A stretch of 64,000 nt of DNA, taken from Platerodrilus igneus (taxonomy: Eukaryota; Arthropoda; Insecta; Coleoptera; Lycidae). The notes under the pieces were generated by a model. It was given only the letters and a program-made list of their open reading frames with translations. It had not been told where the DNA came from and did not search any database. Numbering within the stretch: position 1 is the first letter of the stretch; every line of letters begins with the position of its first letter. The position numbers and the translations under genes are program-made. Shown piece by piece: positions 11,276-20,999 of this stretch. The stretch spans positions 1,054,001 through 1,118,000 of the forward strand of contig JARFIW010000453.1 of NCBI GenBank assembly GCA_036346225.1. Reading direction: 5' to 3'.

Positions 11276-12439
11276 ATAAAACACGAAAGCTAAATTTAGT
11301 GCGAGGTACTAGGTGGTACTTCTCTTATAACTACTCATTTCAAGAAGAAACTAACAAAAAAATGCGAGTAACAGAATTGTTGGAAGATACTATGTAGTAC
11401 TTTTGTTAAAATTGGCAATATACAATAGCAAAAAAATAATGAACAGAGAAACCGTCCGCAAACAAGACACACAAAATACTATCCATTCTTTTTTGATCCA
11501 AGGCGAGAAAAGCAAAACATATCGCCCGAATTTATTAGTAACAAACATAAAAGATTTCTGCATTTTTCAAGAAAGAAAGCTTAAAACGACATTGTAGGGC
11601 TTTTAACGGAAAAAAAAACAAGCAAATGCTTGTGAAACAATTTGTGAAGTGGTTGCTGACAAAAGATAGGTAACGAACCCCTCGTATGCTAAAAGGCTTT
11701 CATCTGTCAAATCCATTGTCGACACTTGACTGTAGCACCTGTAACGATGATGTGAAAAGCAAAGCTGAAATGGTTCCTGATGTAATACAGTTTGCAGATT
11801 TCAGAAAACTATATTTTTCAATGCGGTATGTGTGCGTGCGTGCGTGCGCGTGCGTGCGCGTGCGTGCGTGTGCAAGCGTGCCGTCATCTCTTCTCACAAT
11901 GGCCGTATAATGGTAAGAAAAAAAGCAGTCCTGTCGTGATGCAAAATGATAGCAGTGCGGGCATATGCTACCCCAAAAACGTCGACATGATCAAGATTGA
12001 ATTCGTCTATAGGATCTGAAATCTTGAACACTCACTTCGGTCGTTCTAAAACCGAACTACTTGAACAATTAATTATTTGCTATGAGATGAAATTGTAGCG
12101 TTGGATTCGAGACAACAGAATGTGCAGAAAGGGCATGTCACGCCAGTTTCAGAGAGGCCAAACAAATTTATAAAGTTTACCCAACCCTCAGAATGTTGAG
12201 GAAAGTAACCTCTGAATAAAATGTCTAGTGATGAGGACAGACGGGAGTAATTGCAATTGGAAGAAGAAGTGCTGTACGTTGTGTTGAATTTGAAAAAAGA
12301 TTGAGTGTGTTATGGAAATTATATGAGCATATTCGAGTAAATGTCTGACGAATACCGGAAATCTATGTACTCAAGTGTGTGTAATCTATACCTAATCAAT
12401 TGTCAATAAAATATGTAGGTATTTAATGTTATCTCATTG
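11276..12439. other. Intergenic DNA, no gene seen
   Basis: Only short ORFs without recognisable motifs. A (TGCG/TGTG)n microsatellite lies at 11829-11873. Confidence 0.45.
11829..11873. repeat. (TGCG)n microsatellite
   Basis: A run of TGCG/TGTG/CGCG tetranucleotides. The short ORFs that read through it have Cys/Arg/Ala-rich products that are artefacts of the repeat. Confidence 0.9.
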
Positions 12440-13260
12440 AACAACTAAAAACATATGCAAATTTCATCAAAATCTGATGGGTATTGTTGAAGTTCTGCGT
12501 GCAACAAGAGTTTCAAGTATGCGCCTGAGCAGAGCGTATCATTAATCCATGAGCGCTGAACATCATAGCTGACCACCTAAAGTGTAACTTGCATAATCTT
12601 CATTGAAATTAAATAGAAATTGCAGTTAATATGCGTGTTAAAAGAATTTTACCTTTGCGCATGCGCAATAGTTGTCTATAAACTAATAAACAAAATATGC
12701 ATTTAGGATAATCTAAAGGTCAACCCTAAACTATTGCCCAAATTTTAGCAAATTCGGAATATTAGATAGTGAAAAATTGAGGTTTAAAGGATTTCACGTT
12801 TGAGCACTGAAATTCATGTGGAACCATCTAAGACCTAATCCACATAATTCCTATATATTTTATTAAAATCGGATGAATATTGCGGAAGTTATACGCGTTG
12901 CAAAGATTTTTACCCTTGCGTACGCACAATGGCTATAAACGATCCGGTCAAGATGAAATTCGTTAGGGATCTTTTAAATGTCAATTCTCAACTATACTCC
13001 AAATGTTAGAAAATTCAAACTATTAGATTGTGAGAAATTGCGATATGAATGACTTCAAGTTTGCGTGTGAACAAGGCGCGTTCTTAATCTAGGCGCTTTG
13101 ATATTTATTGATGATCATCTAGAGCCTAATTTACACACTCCTTAAACATTTCATCAAAATCCAATGAAAATTGTAGAAGTTATGCGGGTTGCAAGAATTT
13201 CCGGACGCGCAGACAGACCGACCGACAGACAGCTACGAAACCAAATTTGTTCTGAAGGGT
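12440..13260 (+). repeat. Diverged tandem repeats (period about 290 bp)
   Basis: A block around AAAATCNGATGNATATTGNNGAAGTTNTGCG recurs near 12470, 12610 (weaker), 12863 and 13156. It is followed each time by a TTGCAANAATTTTACC-type stretch, a CGCACAATGGCTATAAAC-type stretch, then a TTAGATAGTGAAAAATTG-type stretch. The series ends in a GACAGACCGACCGACAGACAG run at 13203-13225, just before the target site of the large element at 13339. Copies are 60-75% alike by eye. Confidence 0.55.
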
Positions 13261-13360
13261 CTAAAATGTAAAATGCGAGTGGAATTTTGATTTTGGAAGA
13301 AAAAAAATTATTTCCAAAAGTGAACACTATACTTCCGCAGTAGAGGATGATGTTCCTTCG

Positions 13361-13515
13361 AAAACAGCGCCGCCGCAGCCGCGCCGCCGCAGCGCTGCCG
13401 CCGCTAACCGCTTTTTAATGGGTTTTCTCATTAAAAACCCATTAACACTAATCGCTTTTTAATGGGGTTTCTCATTAAAAACCCATTAACACTAATCGCT
13501 TTTTAATGGGAAAAC
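13361..13515. repeat. Subterminal GC-rich tract and palindromic units
   Basis: A CCG/GCC-rich tract (13368-13407) is followed by a unit CGCTTTTTAATGGGTTTT… that repeats about every 51 bp (starting about 13409, 13446 and 13497). Each unit is internally palindromic (TTTTTAATGGG … CCCATTAA). The right tip (about 24001-24110) has the same layout with fewer units. Subterminal repeats of this kind could be transposase or replication-protein binding sites. Confidence 0.7.
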
Positions 13516-13589
13516 TTATTAACGATGTTATCATTTTTCCTAACGTCACATATTTCCTCCTTGCTCTGCTCCTTGCTACCCTCAGATAA

Positions 13590-14096
13590 ATGTTCATTGT
13601 TTGGTATCAATTAATATTAGATTTTTCTCAGCTACCCGAATCTCTAACAATTTTTCAGATAGCATCACCCCCCAGGTAGCTACACTCATTTTAAGATTTT
13701 TTTACCGGTAGCGATTTCTGACCATCCTTATAAATTTTTTAGTCATGCTATACATCAAAATAGTCTAGAATTTTACGCTGAATTCGAATCTGTAAACGGA
13801 TTTAAAATACGAGTACCCCTTTAAAGTCCTAAGCCTCTAAATTTTGCTCTTTGCTCTATAATCAAACCTAACATATAGTTTTCTTCGACTAGCCATTGCA
13901 TCTTTCGAGATAAACCTATCTTGTTTGGTATCAATTAATATTAGATTTTTCTCCGCTATCCGAATTTCTAGGAATTTTTTAGATAGCATCATACCCCAGG
14001 GAACTACCCTCATTTTAAGATTTTTTGCTGATAGCGATTTCTAACTGTCCTTATAAATTTTTTAGACATACGACACATCAAACTAATCTAGAATTT
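13590..14096. repeat. Two-copy internal repeat in the left arm
   Basis: A block starting TTGTTTGGTATCAATTAATA at about 13598 and again at about 13920 is followed in both by TTAGATTTTTCT, TAGATAGCATCA, CATTTTAAGATTTTTT and CTTATAAATTTTTTAG. The first 30 bp occur a third time near 17387, and inverted copies lie in the right arm. This is arm-internal noncoding repeat DNA. Confidence 0.7.
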
Positions 14097-14540
14097 TTAC
14101 TAATACAGTTTAAATTTTGTAAACCACATTTCTAAATACATATTCACAATTTTTATTCTTAACTTAGAACTCCTCACATCCGCTTATACTTATTAATATT
14201 TATTTCTAAATAGAGCACCTTTTCCAAAGACCAACCGGCCCCACGTGTTTCAAATTCTTTTGATTTTGTGGACCACCCCTTACCATTTTACACACACCCT
14301 CTAAATTATAACTCTCCTGCAGCTCTTAACTAAAAGAAAATCTAAAAAACCATTCTTAAAACTTTTTAATACAGACAATTTTTACTAATACAGTTTAAAT
14401 TTTGTAAACCACATTTCTAAATACATATTGACAATTGTTATTCTTAACCTATAATTCCTCACATCGGCTTATACTTATTAATATTTATTTCTAAATAGAA
14501 CACCTTTTCCAAAGACCAACCGGCCCCACGTGTTTCAAAT
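14096..14540. repeat. Second two-copy repeat in the left arm
   Basis: TTTTTACTAATACAGTTTAAA at about 14094 recurs at about 14383. Both are followed by a long matching stretch through AACCGGCCCCACGTGTTTCA (about 14234 and 14519). The right arm carries the same pair inverted at about 23009-23130 and 23288-23425. Confidence 0.75.
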
Positions 14541-14759
14541 TCCTCTGATTTTGTTCTCATGGTTTCGCTTAAGACCTCGTACATATTTTCCAGATTACTA
14601 GAAGATGTTATAACCATATTTTTTGTGTTAAAAGAAACTTGGACACTCCATCGTCGACACTGGCGTTCTTTATGCGATAGCTAGCCATACGGTTGTTAAA
14701 CGCTGTGCTAACCATTTCTACGCCATCTCGCCAGTAGCGGTAACTGCTGCATTTATATG

Positions 14760-15107
14760 TCAGGTGCTTCTCAAGTGTGCGGCATAGCTAGTCTTTTCCA
14801 TTTCGAAATCGCATACTTTACACATAATTGGTGGTTGTTTCGTACAAGGCCCTTTAACAGCTGTCGGAACTGAACATTTACGGCTTGACATATCGTGCTG
14901 TTTTTTCTTGTGTCGCTGTAAGTTGTCCATTTTCGTAAAAGCGATACCGCAAAACACACAGTTTAAATACTTTGCTGCTGATGGATGTATAAGCTTAACC
15001 GTAGACGATGTTACACCACGACATTTGTTCTGGTGCCGTTTGAGAGCATCCCTCCTGGTAAAGTAGACGTGACAAGGCTCGCATTTAAAAACGTTTGCAG
15101 GTACCAT
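14760..15107 (-). CDS. C2H2 zinc-finger protein in the left arm
   Basis: The ORF runs from the ATG at 15107 (MVPANVFKCEPC) to a stop at 14760, about 115 residues; the frame is open a little further upstream from a GTG. Three zinc-finger modules are visible. The first is CEPC…HQNKC, a C2HC variant; the second is CVFC…HKKKQH, a classic C2H2; the third is CKVC…H and lacks a clear last ligand before the stop. This spacing is typical of nucleic-acid-binding fingers, so a DNA-binding role at the element's own ends is plausible but inferred. It lies inside the TIR, so the element carries two copies, and the right-arm copy (22534-22870) is frameshifted. An alternative is a captured host transcription-factor fragment. 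Confidence 0.7.
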   Translation of the reverse strand: MVPANVFKCEPCHVYFTRRDALKRHQNKCRGVTSSTVKLIHPSAAKYLNCVFCGIAFTKMDNLQRHKKKQHDMSSRKCSVPTAVKGPCTKQPPIMCKVCDFEMEKTSYAAHLRST

Positions 15108-15266
15108 TTTAGTACAAAACAAAATCCGCACTTTGGTTAAACTTGTAAGCGAACTAACTTATAACTAAAAAGTTTACTTTAGCATACCTGCTTTATGTGT
15201 ACCGTATAGAATGCAAACCGAAGGTTTCCAAAGACGGCCGAACGAAGTTGAAGATTCAGCGGGGAA

Positions 15267-15461
15267 CTAAATGACGTCATCTTTCGCCAATCCTTGCTGC
15301 TTGTCCAGTACATTTAACACCAATCCATGCACCCGGTTCGCATCGTCCACGCTGAGAATGCAGTTAGTAGTAACATCGGAAACGTCTTCCATGTTATACG
15401 GATCAATAATCGGATCGCGTGCATATAAAAAATCCAAAAGGGTGGTAGCACACGCACACAA
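15267..15461 (-). CDS. Small acidic ORF upstream of the zinc-finger gene
   Basis: About 64 residues reading LCACATTLLDFLYARDPI… and ending …KDDVI. No ATG precedes it in frame: the frame opens after a TAA near 15497 and the apparent first codon is TTG, so this may be an internal exon behind a T-rich splice acceptor. The right-arm homologue (22266-22511) has CAG where this copy has a TAG stop and runs on for 17 residues. The product is unrecognised, with an acidic, D/N-rich middle (YNMEDVSDV). Strand and position 5' of the zinc-finger ORF would allow both to belong to one spliced gene. Confidence 0.4.
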   Translation of the reverse strand: MCACATTLLDFLYARDPIIDPYNMEDVSDVTTNCILSVDDANRVHGLVLNVLDKQQGLAKDDVI

Positions 15462-15592
15462 ATTGACTGCAGGTCGTGCAGTAGAAGATGCAGTGCTATT
15501 ATAAACAAAAACTTAATAAAACACTTTAAACCTTTACTAAGGGAATACCAAACTTGTTGTCTACAGAATACTTACTAATAAAGCAATTTAAT

Positions 15593-16035
15593 CAACCAAA
15601 CTTACAAAGTAAGTTAGGTTAATAAGATAGCTACGTCGCCGTCGTCGCCGCCGTCGTCCGTTGCACGTTTTCTTCGTTTTACAAACATTTGATATATGGA
15701 TCTTGTTCAGTTTTTTACGATGATTAAGAATATGCTAGCCAATTTTCGATATCTCATCTAGTTTTCGAGTAATTCGACTTTAAAGTCGAAATTTTGGTTA
15801 TATAAAACTTCAATATAACAAAATATAAATATTATTTTAGGTTAATATCGACCTCCTGAGCATATTTTTCCATAGCATGAATACTCTATGTCAATTGGTT
15901 TTCGAGTTATTCGACTTTGAAAAATATGTTCGAAAAATTTTATAAAATTGTTACGATATAAAAAATAAACTTGTGTGAATTTCTATTACATAATGGCTTT
16001 AAGTTTGGTTGTATGGCGTACATGCGGCATAGATT
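15593..16035. other. Left-arm-only block with GTC/CCG tract
   Basis: The right arm passes directly from GCAATTTAAT to AAATAACTTCTACGTC (about 22118-22148). The left arm has about 440 extra bases between the same flanks, including a CGTCGCCGTCGTCGCC tract at 15634-15660. This is either a deletion in the right arm or an insertion in the left. I see no target duplication. Confidence 0.6.
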
Positions 16036-17721
16036 TTTTTAAAATAACTTCTACGTCATATTTTAGGAAATGGCAGGCTTAAATATTTTCTTTGGAAACA
16101 ATCGAAGATTGTCGAAGACACTCGAAGAGTGCACAAACGCGGTCACTAAACCAATTAGCATTAATACCGAGTATTCCGTACTTTCGTAGGTTGCTCATTT
16201 CCTAGAACCAAATCTTCCGCATAGCGGTCGGTAGCACGTAATTATTTCTAGAACCCGTAAGTACTCGATATCGTCCAAACGGAGAATTAGATGCTCGATG
16301 TCTGTCAACTTCCGATTCCCTCGTAAAAGGTATAAAAAAACTCGGTCAATCATCCATCTAACTTATACTTCTACCCGCTCCCGTTCTGATAATTTCCAAA
16401 CATTTTTCAAACGACAATGGTCCCAGAATTTTAAACCTTCGAGGGATCTATAAGTCGTGATCAATTACACGTTCGAGCTACCGGTAAACTAACATATTTT
16501 ATAGTAACAGTGCGCTGTATAATACATTCATACCCCTTCTCTGCGCTACTGCTATTCTTGTAGTTGCTTGAAAAAGTCAGTCGCCCTTTTTACTGCTAGG
16601 ACCGCTGCAAACCACCATTCTATACTTTCTTTAAAAGTATAGCACATCGTGCACGTTTTGTCTGATAATTAAATTTTGCCTATGTAGGCTTTTACATTTT
16701 CGCATATTTAAATATCTAATACAATCGATTAACCACTTTCGATTATGCTAACGTGGGCCACCATACATTCCCCGGCGCCGTTCCTTTTGAATCCAACGAT
16801 CCTATGGGCTTCCACACACTAACACCTAACGTATCTTTCGTACTATTTGTCAAATAAAAACTACCGGCATCGCCATGCCCGTATGCGGACATAAGCACAT
16901 GTTTGTGGATGTGTACGAGAATATGTAACCATATACATTAATCAGTCTAAGCTATTTTATTTAGTCCACGAAAACTACTATTTTTCCAAACCACAATTAA
17001 TAATCGCCTTTATAGGTTTAAATTTCTACCATTTCCAAATGACTGGTGCTACGTACATGGAAACTTTAATTTCTTATTGGAGAGAATCCTTATTCTCCCA
17101 CGCAATGTTGCGTAGTTGCATGCCCACCCCTTTTGGGAATATATGCTCGTTATAGGTTGTAGGACCCTCGGTTTTACTTAACTACACTTCGTGAGACCCC
17201 TTTATTCTTTTTAATCGTGTCTTTCTCGCCTACAATACAGTAGGACTTGGCTTTTGTACCAAGGAATTCTAATACTAGACCCACATTAAAGTTGTCTTTG
17301 AAATTCCCTACAACTTTTTGTTGACAAGCGCTAAATTGTATTTATTATCTGCAGGGTAGTCACTCTTTTAAGATAACAAAATTTTGTTTGATATCAACTA
17401 ATATTAGATTTTTCTAGGGAGCCCAAATCTGTAAATAGATTTTAAATAGGACCACCCCATACAAAGTTATGCCGTTTAGAGACCCAAACCTCTAATTTTT
17501 TGCCCATCTTTATTTAACTCCATCTTTAGAACCTTTTTTTCGCTACCCAAGACATATGCTTTAACCCACCATTTCCCGAGAAATCTAAAACCGCTGAATT
17601 CCGCGAACACCACTTGGAGATAACACGTATACTCTGTCAACCAGGATAGAAGCAGGAAGGATTTGGAAGAAGAGAAGGTGGGCAAAGAACTTAAAAATTA
17701 TGGAATTTAAAAACTAACTAA

Positions 17722-17747
17722 CCTAACCTAACCTAACCTAACCTAAC
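17722..17747. repeat. (CCTAA)5 telomere-type repeat at the arm/core junction
   Basis: Five perfect CCTAA units, the complement of the canonical insect telomere repeat TTAGG, begin five bases inside the inner end of the left arm. There is no matching run at the inner end of the right arm. Confidence 0.9.
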
Positions 17748-17760
17748 ATCCTACATATAT

Positions 17761-17812
17761 TCGACATATATCCGGGCATATGTCGATGCGCATCCCTGCC
17801 GACCTAGGTCGG
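17761..17812. promoter_or_regulatory. Stem-loop and palindrome upstream of the core gene
   Basis: TCGACATAT (17761-17769) and ATATGTCGA (17778-17786) form a perfect 9-bp stem with an 8-nt loop. The 14-bp perfect palindrome CCGACCTAGGTCGG follows at 17799-17812, and further CGACATAT-like copies lie at 17861-17890. Such a cluster just before a long ORF could be a replication origin with iterons or a transcription-control site. The function is inferred. Confidence 0.5.
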
Positions 17813-17908
17813 ATAACAAAACAGTTCCTAAACAAGAGAATATAAGCGATATGGCGGTGTCCGACATATTCGACTATATTCGGCAATATACGCTGCCACT
17901 CTGTAGGA

Positions 17909-17915
17909 TATATAA
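17909..17915 (+). promoter_or_regulatory. TATA box of the core gene
   Basis: TATATAA lies 56 bp upstream of the ATG at 17971. A possible initiator (TTCACTTTAG, about 17934) lies between them. The position is right for an RNA polymerase II promoter driving the core ORF. Confidence 0.5.
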
Positions 17916-17970
17916 GGGAACAATTTTTTCGTATTCACTTTAGTATTCGACAGTAGCTAGAACGGTAAAC

Positions 17971-18348
17971 ATGAGCGTCTCTAAGGTGATTAACGTTTCT
18001 CAACTTCTTGGGAATAAAGTGAAACCGACAAATGAGCGATTATGGCTGTTGGCAGAAAATATTTGCAACAATAATCTGGTGACAGATATTGGTAATATTT
18101 ACTATGTCAAAGGCGAACAGATGCTGACTGGAAGACTACACACACCAATTACAGAACCATTTTGTGACAATATAATGTTGGTTAAAATTTGCGACCTTTC
18201 TGACGCCGAACAAACATCTGCAAACAAAAAGATGTTTATCTTAAAAAAAGAAATTTGTGGTGCATTTAACAGCTATCTACAAAGAAAGTTCGATCGATTT
18301 GTTTCCGCTAGGCATGGTGTTAGAGAGCTAAGCTTCCGTTTTCTCTAG
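17971..18348 (+). CDS. Core gene, N-terminal piece
   Basis: 125 residues starting MSVSKVINVSQLLGNKVKPT at the first ATG after the TATA box, ending at a TAG at 18346. The sequence is mixed alpha/beta in character with no signal peptide or membrane segment. The frame changes around 18320-18350, where the next piece is open upstream of its first ATG (18363). An isolated 125-residue product is possible but the close junction argues for a frameshift in one gene. Confidence 0.5.
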   Translation: MSVSKVINVSQLLGNKVKPTNERLWLLAENICNNNLVTDIGNIYYVKGEQMLTGRLHTPITEPFCDNIMLVKICDLSDAEQTSANKKMFILKKEICGAFNSYLQRKFDRFVSARHGVRELSFRFL

Positions 18349-18362
18349 AAAGCACTAACAAG

Positions 18363-19251
18363 ATGGGCCAGAGAGTAAAAGAAATTATCGGAAAAGAAGA
18401 CCTCGAATGCATTAATAAAAAATTCCAAAATCCTATATGTGTTCCATACAAAGTGGAACTAGCAGATGTTAAGTTGGAAACTTTATTGGAGGAACTACCA
18501 GATATATTAGACGAACTCGAAAAAGATTATTACTATCTTTTTGACATGGATGTAACCCAAGATTTTGCTGGCATATTTAGCAAAATTGAGATATGTAATT
18601 ATTTAACTACAAACCATAACTTTTGCTATAAGGGCGAATACGAAGAAAAGTGTAATATTATAGTTGACAACGATAAAACTGTGGGAATCGATTGTTTAAC
18701 ATGGCTAACAACCAATGCAAGAATTAAGATATACAACAAATTTGTGTGTCAGATAACAAGTCCTGGTGTTTAATAAACAACTTGGCCATCATATACTAGA
18801 TTTTTTACGTTGTCCAGATGTACGTTTAAGGGAAACATTTGCGTCTACTTTGGCCAAAGAACATGGTATTACGCTATTGGAAGCGACAATATACAACTGT
18901 ACAATTGGAAGCTATGTCAGTGCGGAACGGGTGTATAATCCCTTAAAAGACTGTTTAACCTTATTGGAAGATAGTAAGTTATACTTCCTAAAGGCGCCAA
19001 TGTACTCGGTATCACTTGCCAAAATGTGGAGTAAGCTATCGGACAAGCTACAAAATAGCTGCTGTTTAGTGTATAATAACCTACTACAGTACGTGCATTG
19101 GGGGAATGGCAATACAAAGAAATTGACGGGTTTGCAAATTAAGTTGTCCGAAAAAGCAAAGGAAAGGGAAAAATTGATAAGGTATGTGCTTTCGGCTTTT
19201 AGTTTTAACTATACCTGTAAATTATTTGGAGATAGTAGAGGAGGAAGATAA
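18363..19251 (+). CDS. Core gene, middle pieces with DxD motif
   Basis: Two frames cover this stretch, switching at GGTGTTTAATAAAC (about 18762-18775), where one extra T explains the shift. The first part holds an acidic run (LLEELPDILDELEKD) followed by YLFDMDVTQDFAGIF, then a Lys/Tyr-rich stretch ending QITSPGV. The second part contains GHHILDFLRCPDVRLRETFAS, LLEATIYN and many Leu/Lys residues. No zinc ligands, P-loop or HUH motif is visible, which argues against a helicase or a standard rolling-circle Rep. Confidence 0.5.
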
Positions 19252-20074
19252 TCAAGATAAAATAAAAATCTTACACAAGTGCTACATTAAAGCAGGTAGT
19301 ACATATTTTACACAATCTGCAACACCATATTCTACAATTCCAAAAGAAATAGTCATTTCGGAATTGGGGTTGATAGATACGCCTAACATTCGTCCGGAGG
19401 TTGCACGACAACGCGTAAATATTGACAGTAAACTCTATCCGTTTACGCTAAAGAAAATTGCCCCATTATGCACGCCATACGCTGTAAGTGGAAGAAAAAG
19501 ATAACTGGAATTAGAAGAAATGGGTGCAAAAAAACGAAAGTTGGACTACATGGAAAACACTGCGATAATACGCGAACAATACAAAGATGTGTTAGACAAA
19601 GAACGTCTTATTAGAGAAAATAAGGAAGAATTAAAAAAAAATTTTATGTGCCGATGAACTGACTTAGATACATCCGGTTTCTACAAGCTGTATGCATTTG
19701 TGGTTAGTAAAAAAGACTCTTTTAGTTATGTAGGCGTCATTGGGGAAAAGGATGGTACTAAATCCGTATACTTTTTAAAAAGTTATTCTAAAAACGTATT
19801 TATCGAAATGGCAGATAACATAGACGAACTAAGGAATGCGGGTTGCGTTACCGTGGCGTACACCACACGCAAAGGGGTTGCGTTAAACATTGTATATTTG
19901 CCTAGTAAAGAACCTTTCAGATCATTTAAAACCGAGGGTCTTACAACCTATAACAACCATATATTTCCAAAAGTGATGGACATGCAACTACGCAACAGTG
20001 AGTGGGAGAATAAGGATTTCCTCCAATACCAACAAGAAGAAGTCGATGAAGCTAACAAGATACGTATGCTATGA
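19184..20074 (+). CDS. Core gene, C-terminal pieces with basic NLS-like motif
   Basis: One frame runs through two stops (19502 and about 19657). Its parts are: a middle domain (KILHKCYIKAGSTYF…), a basic cluster AKKRKLDYM just after the first stop that resembles a nuclear localisation signal in a charged, probably helical region, and a final domain of about 125 residues (DSFSYVGVIGEKDGTKSVYF … YNNHIFPKVMDMQLRNSEW). A diverged DNA copy of that last stretch sits in both arms (about 21000-21103 and inverted about 17071-17175). The product is unrecognised. Confidence 0.5.
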
Positions 20075-20104
20075 CGTCACCACGAAAATAGCAGCCGCAC
20101 AGAG

Positions 20105-20201
20105 AGGGGTGCGCACGGGTAGGGGTGCGCATGGACAGAGGTGCACACGCGCAGGGGTGCGCGCGCGCAGGAGCGCGCATGGGCAGGGGGTGCGCATGGG
20201 C
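20105..20201. repeat. 16-bp GC-rich minisatellite
   Basis: Six tandem units (five of 16 bp and one of 17) of the form AGGGGTGCGCANGGGC, starting 31 bases after the core gene's stop codon. It is strikingly GC-rich against AT-rich surroundings. A single related stretch (GCGCAGAGAGGGGTATGCAT, about 21629-21648) occurs in the right arm. Confidence 0.9.
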
Positions 20202-20999
20202 TGGGATGTGTCTGGGTGTACACGAGGAAAGCGGGTGTTAACAGTCACCAAGCACCTAATTATTTATTTGGTATGGAGTACTTGCTGGCGTATGTATCCG
20301 GAGTAAAAACACAATTTATACACGCAGCTTATTAATAAAATTAGTTTATCGAGCGAAGATGACAAGCGTAACGTCATCCCTGGAAGCTTATCAACCTATG
20401 CATGGAGGCATAAGAGGCATGGAGGTCTAAGAAAGTTGTTTATATTTGTATAGATTTTGTAAATCTATTGTATATATTAGTTTTTAAATTCCATAATTTT
20501 TAAGTTCTTCGCCCACCTTCCTCTCTTCCAAATCCTTCCTGCTTCTATCCTGGTTGACAGAGTATAAGTGTTACCTCCACGCGGTGTTTGCGGAATACAG
20601 CGGTTTTAAATTTCTCGGGAAATGGCTGGTTAAAGCATATGTCTTGGGTAGCGAAAAAAAGGTTCTAAAGATGGAAAATTAGAGGTTTGGGTCTTTAAAA
20701 TGCATAACTTTGTATGGGGTGATCCTATTTAAAATCTATTTACAGATTTGAGCTCCCTAGAAAAATCTAATATTAATTGATACCAAACAAAATATAGTTA
20801 TCTTAAAAGAGTGATTACCCCGCAGATAATAAATACAATATAGCGCTTGTCAACAAAAAGTTGTAGGGAAATTCAAAGACAACGTTAATGTGGGTCTAGT
20901 ATTAGAATTCGTTGGTACAAAAGCCAAGTCCTACTGTATTGTAGGCGAGAAAGACACGATTAAAAAGATTAAAGGGGTCTCACGAAGTGTAGTTAAGTA

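Larger units (their letters stand above)
13339..17717 (+). repeat. Left terminal inverted repeat (4379 bp)
   Basis: The inverse complement of 20477-24134, followed by eye from the outer tip to the inner boundary (TTTAAAAACTAA at 17706-17717 against TTAGTTTTTAAA at 20477-20488). It contains, from the outside: GC-rich tip, hairpin units, A/T-rich repeats, the zinc-finger gene (14760-15107), the small ORF (15267-15461), a left-only block (15593-16035), and a diverged copy of the core gene's 3' end (about 17071-17175). Confidence 0.85.
17971..20074 (+). pseudogene. Core gene of the giant-TIR element, broken (about 700 codons)
   Basis: Four long plus-strand ORFs abut or overlap in register shifts: 17971-18348, 18363-18773, 18766-19251 and 19184-19504. 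A fifth (19700-20074) is in the same frame as the fourth, after two in-frame stops (TAA at 19502 and TGA near 19657). Codon use looks uniformly coding, so I read them as one gene with three frameshifts and two stops. Residue order suggests a lysine-rich soluble protein with a DxD segment (YLFDMDVTQDFAGIF) and a later LLEATIYN segment. I do not recognise the family. DxD motifs occur in archaeo-eukaryotic primases and also in some replication initiators, so a replication role is only a hypothesis. Confidence 0.55.

Noticed and set aside
11686..12019. Cys/Arg-rich ORFs near 11.7-12.0 kb
   Set aside because: Products of reading through the (TGCG)n microsatellite.
17722..17747. A chromosome end at the (CCTAA)n run
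   Set aside because: Only five units, interstitial, and flanked by element sequence on both sides.
20069..20335. Arg/Gly/Pro-rich ORFs near 20.1-20.3 kb
   Set aside because: Artefacts of the 16-bp minisatellite; no homologous frame in the arms.
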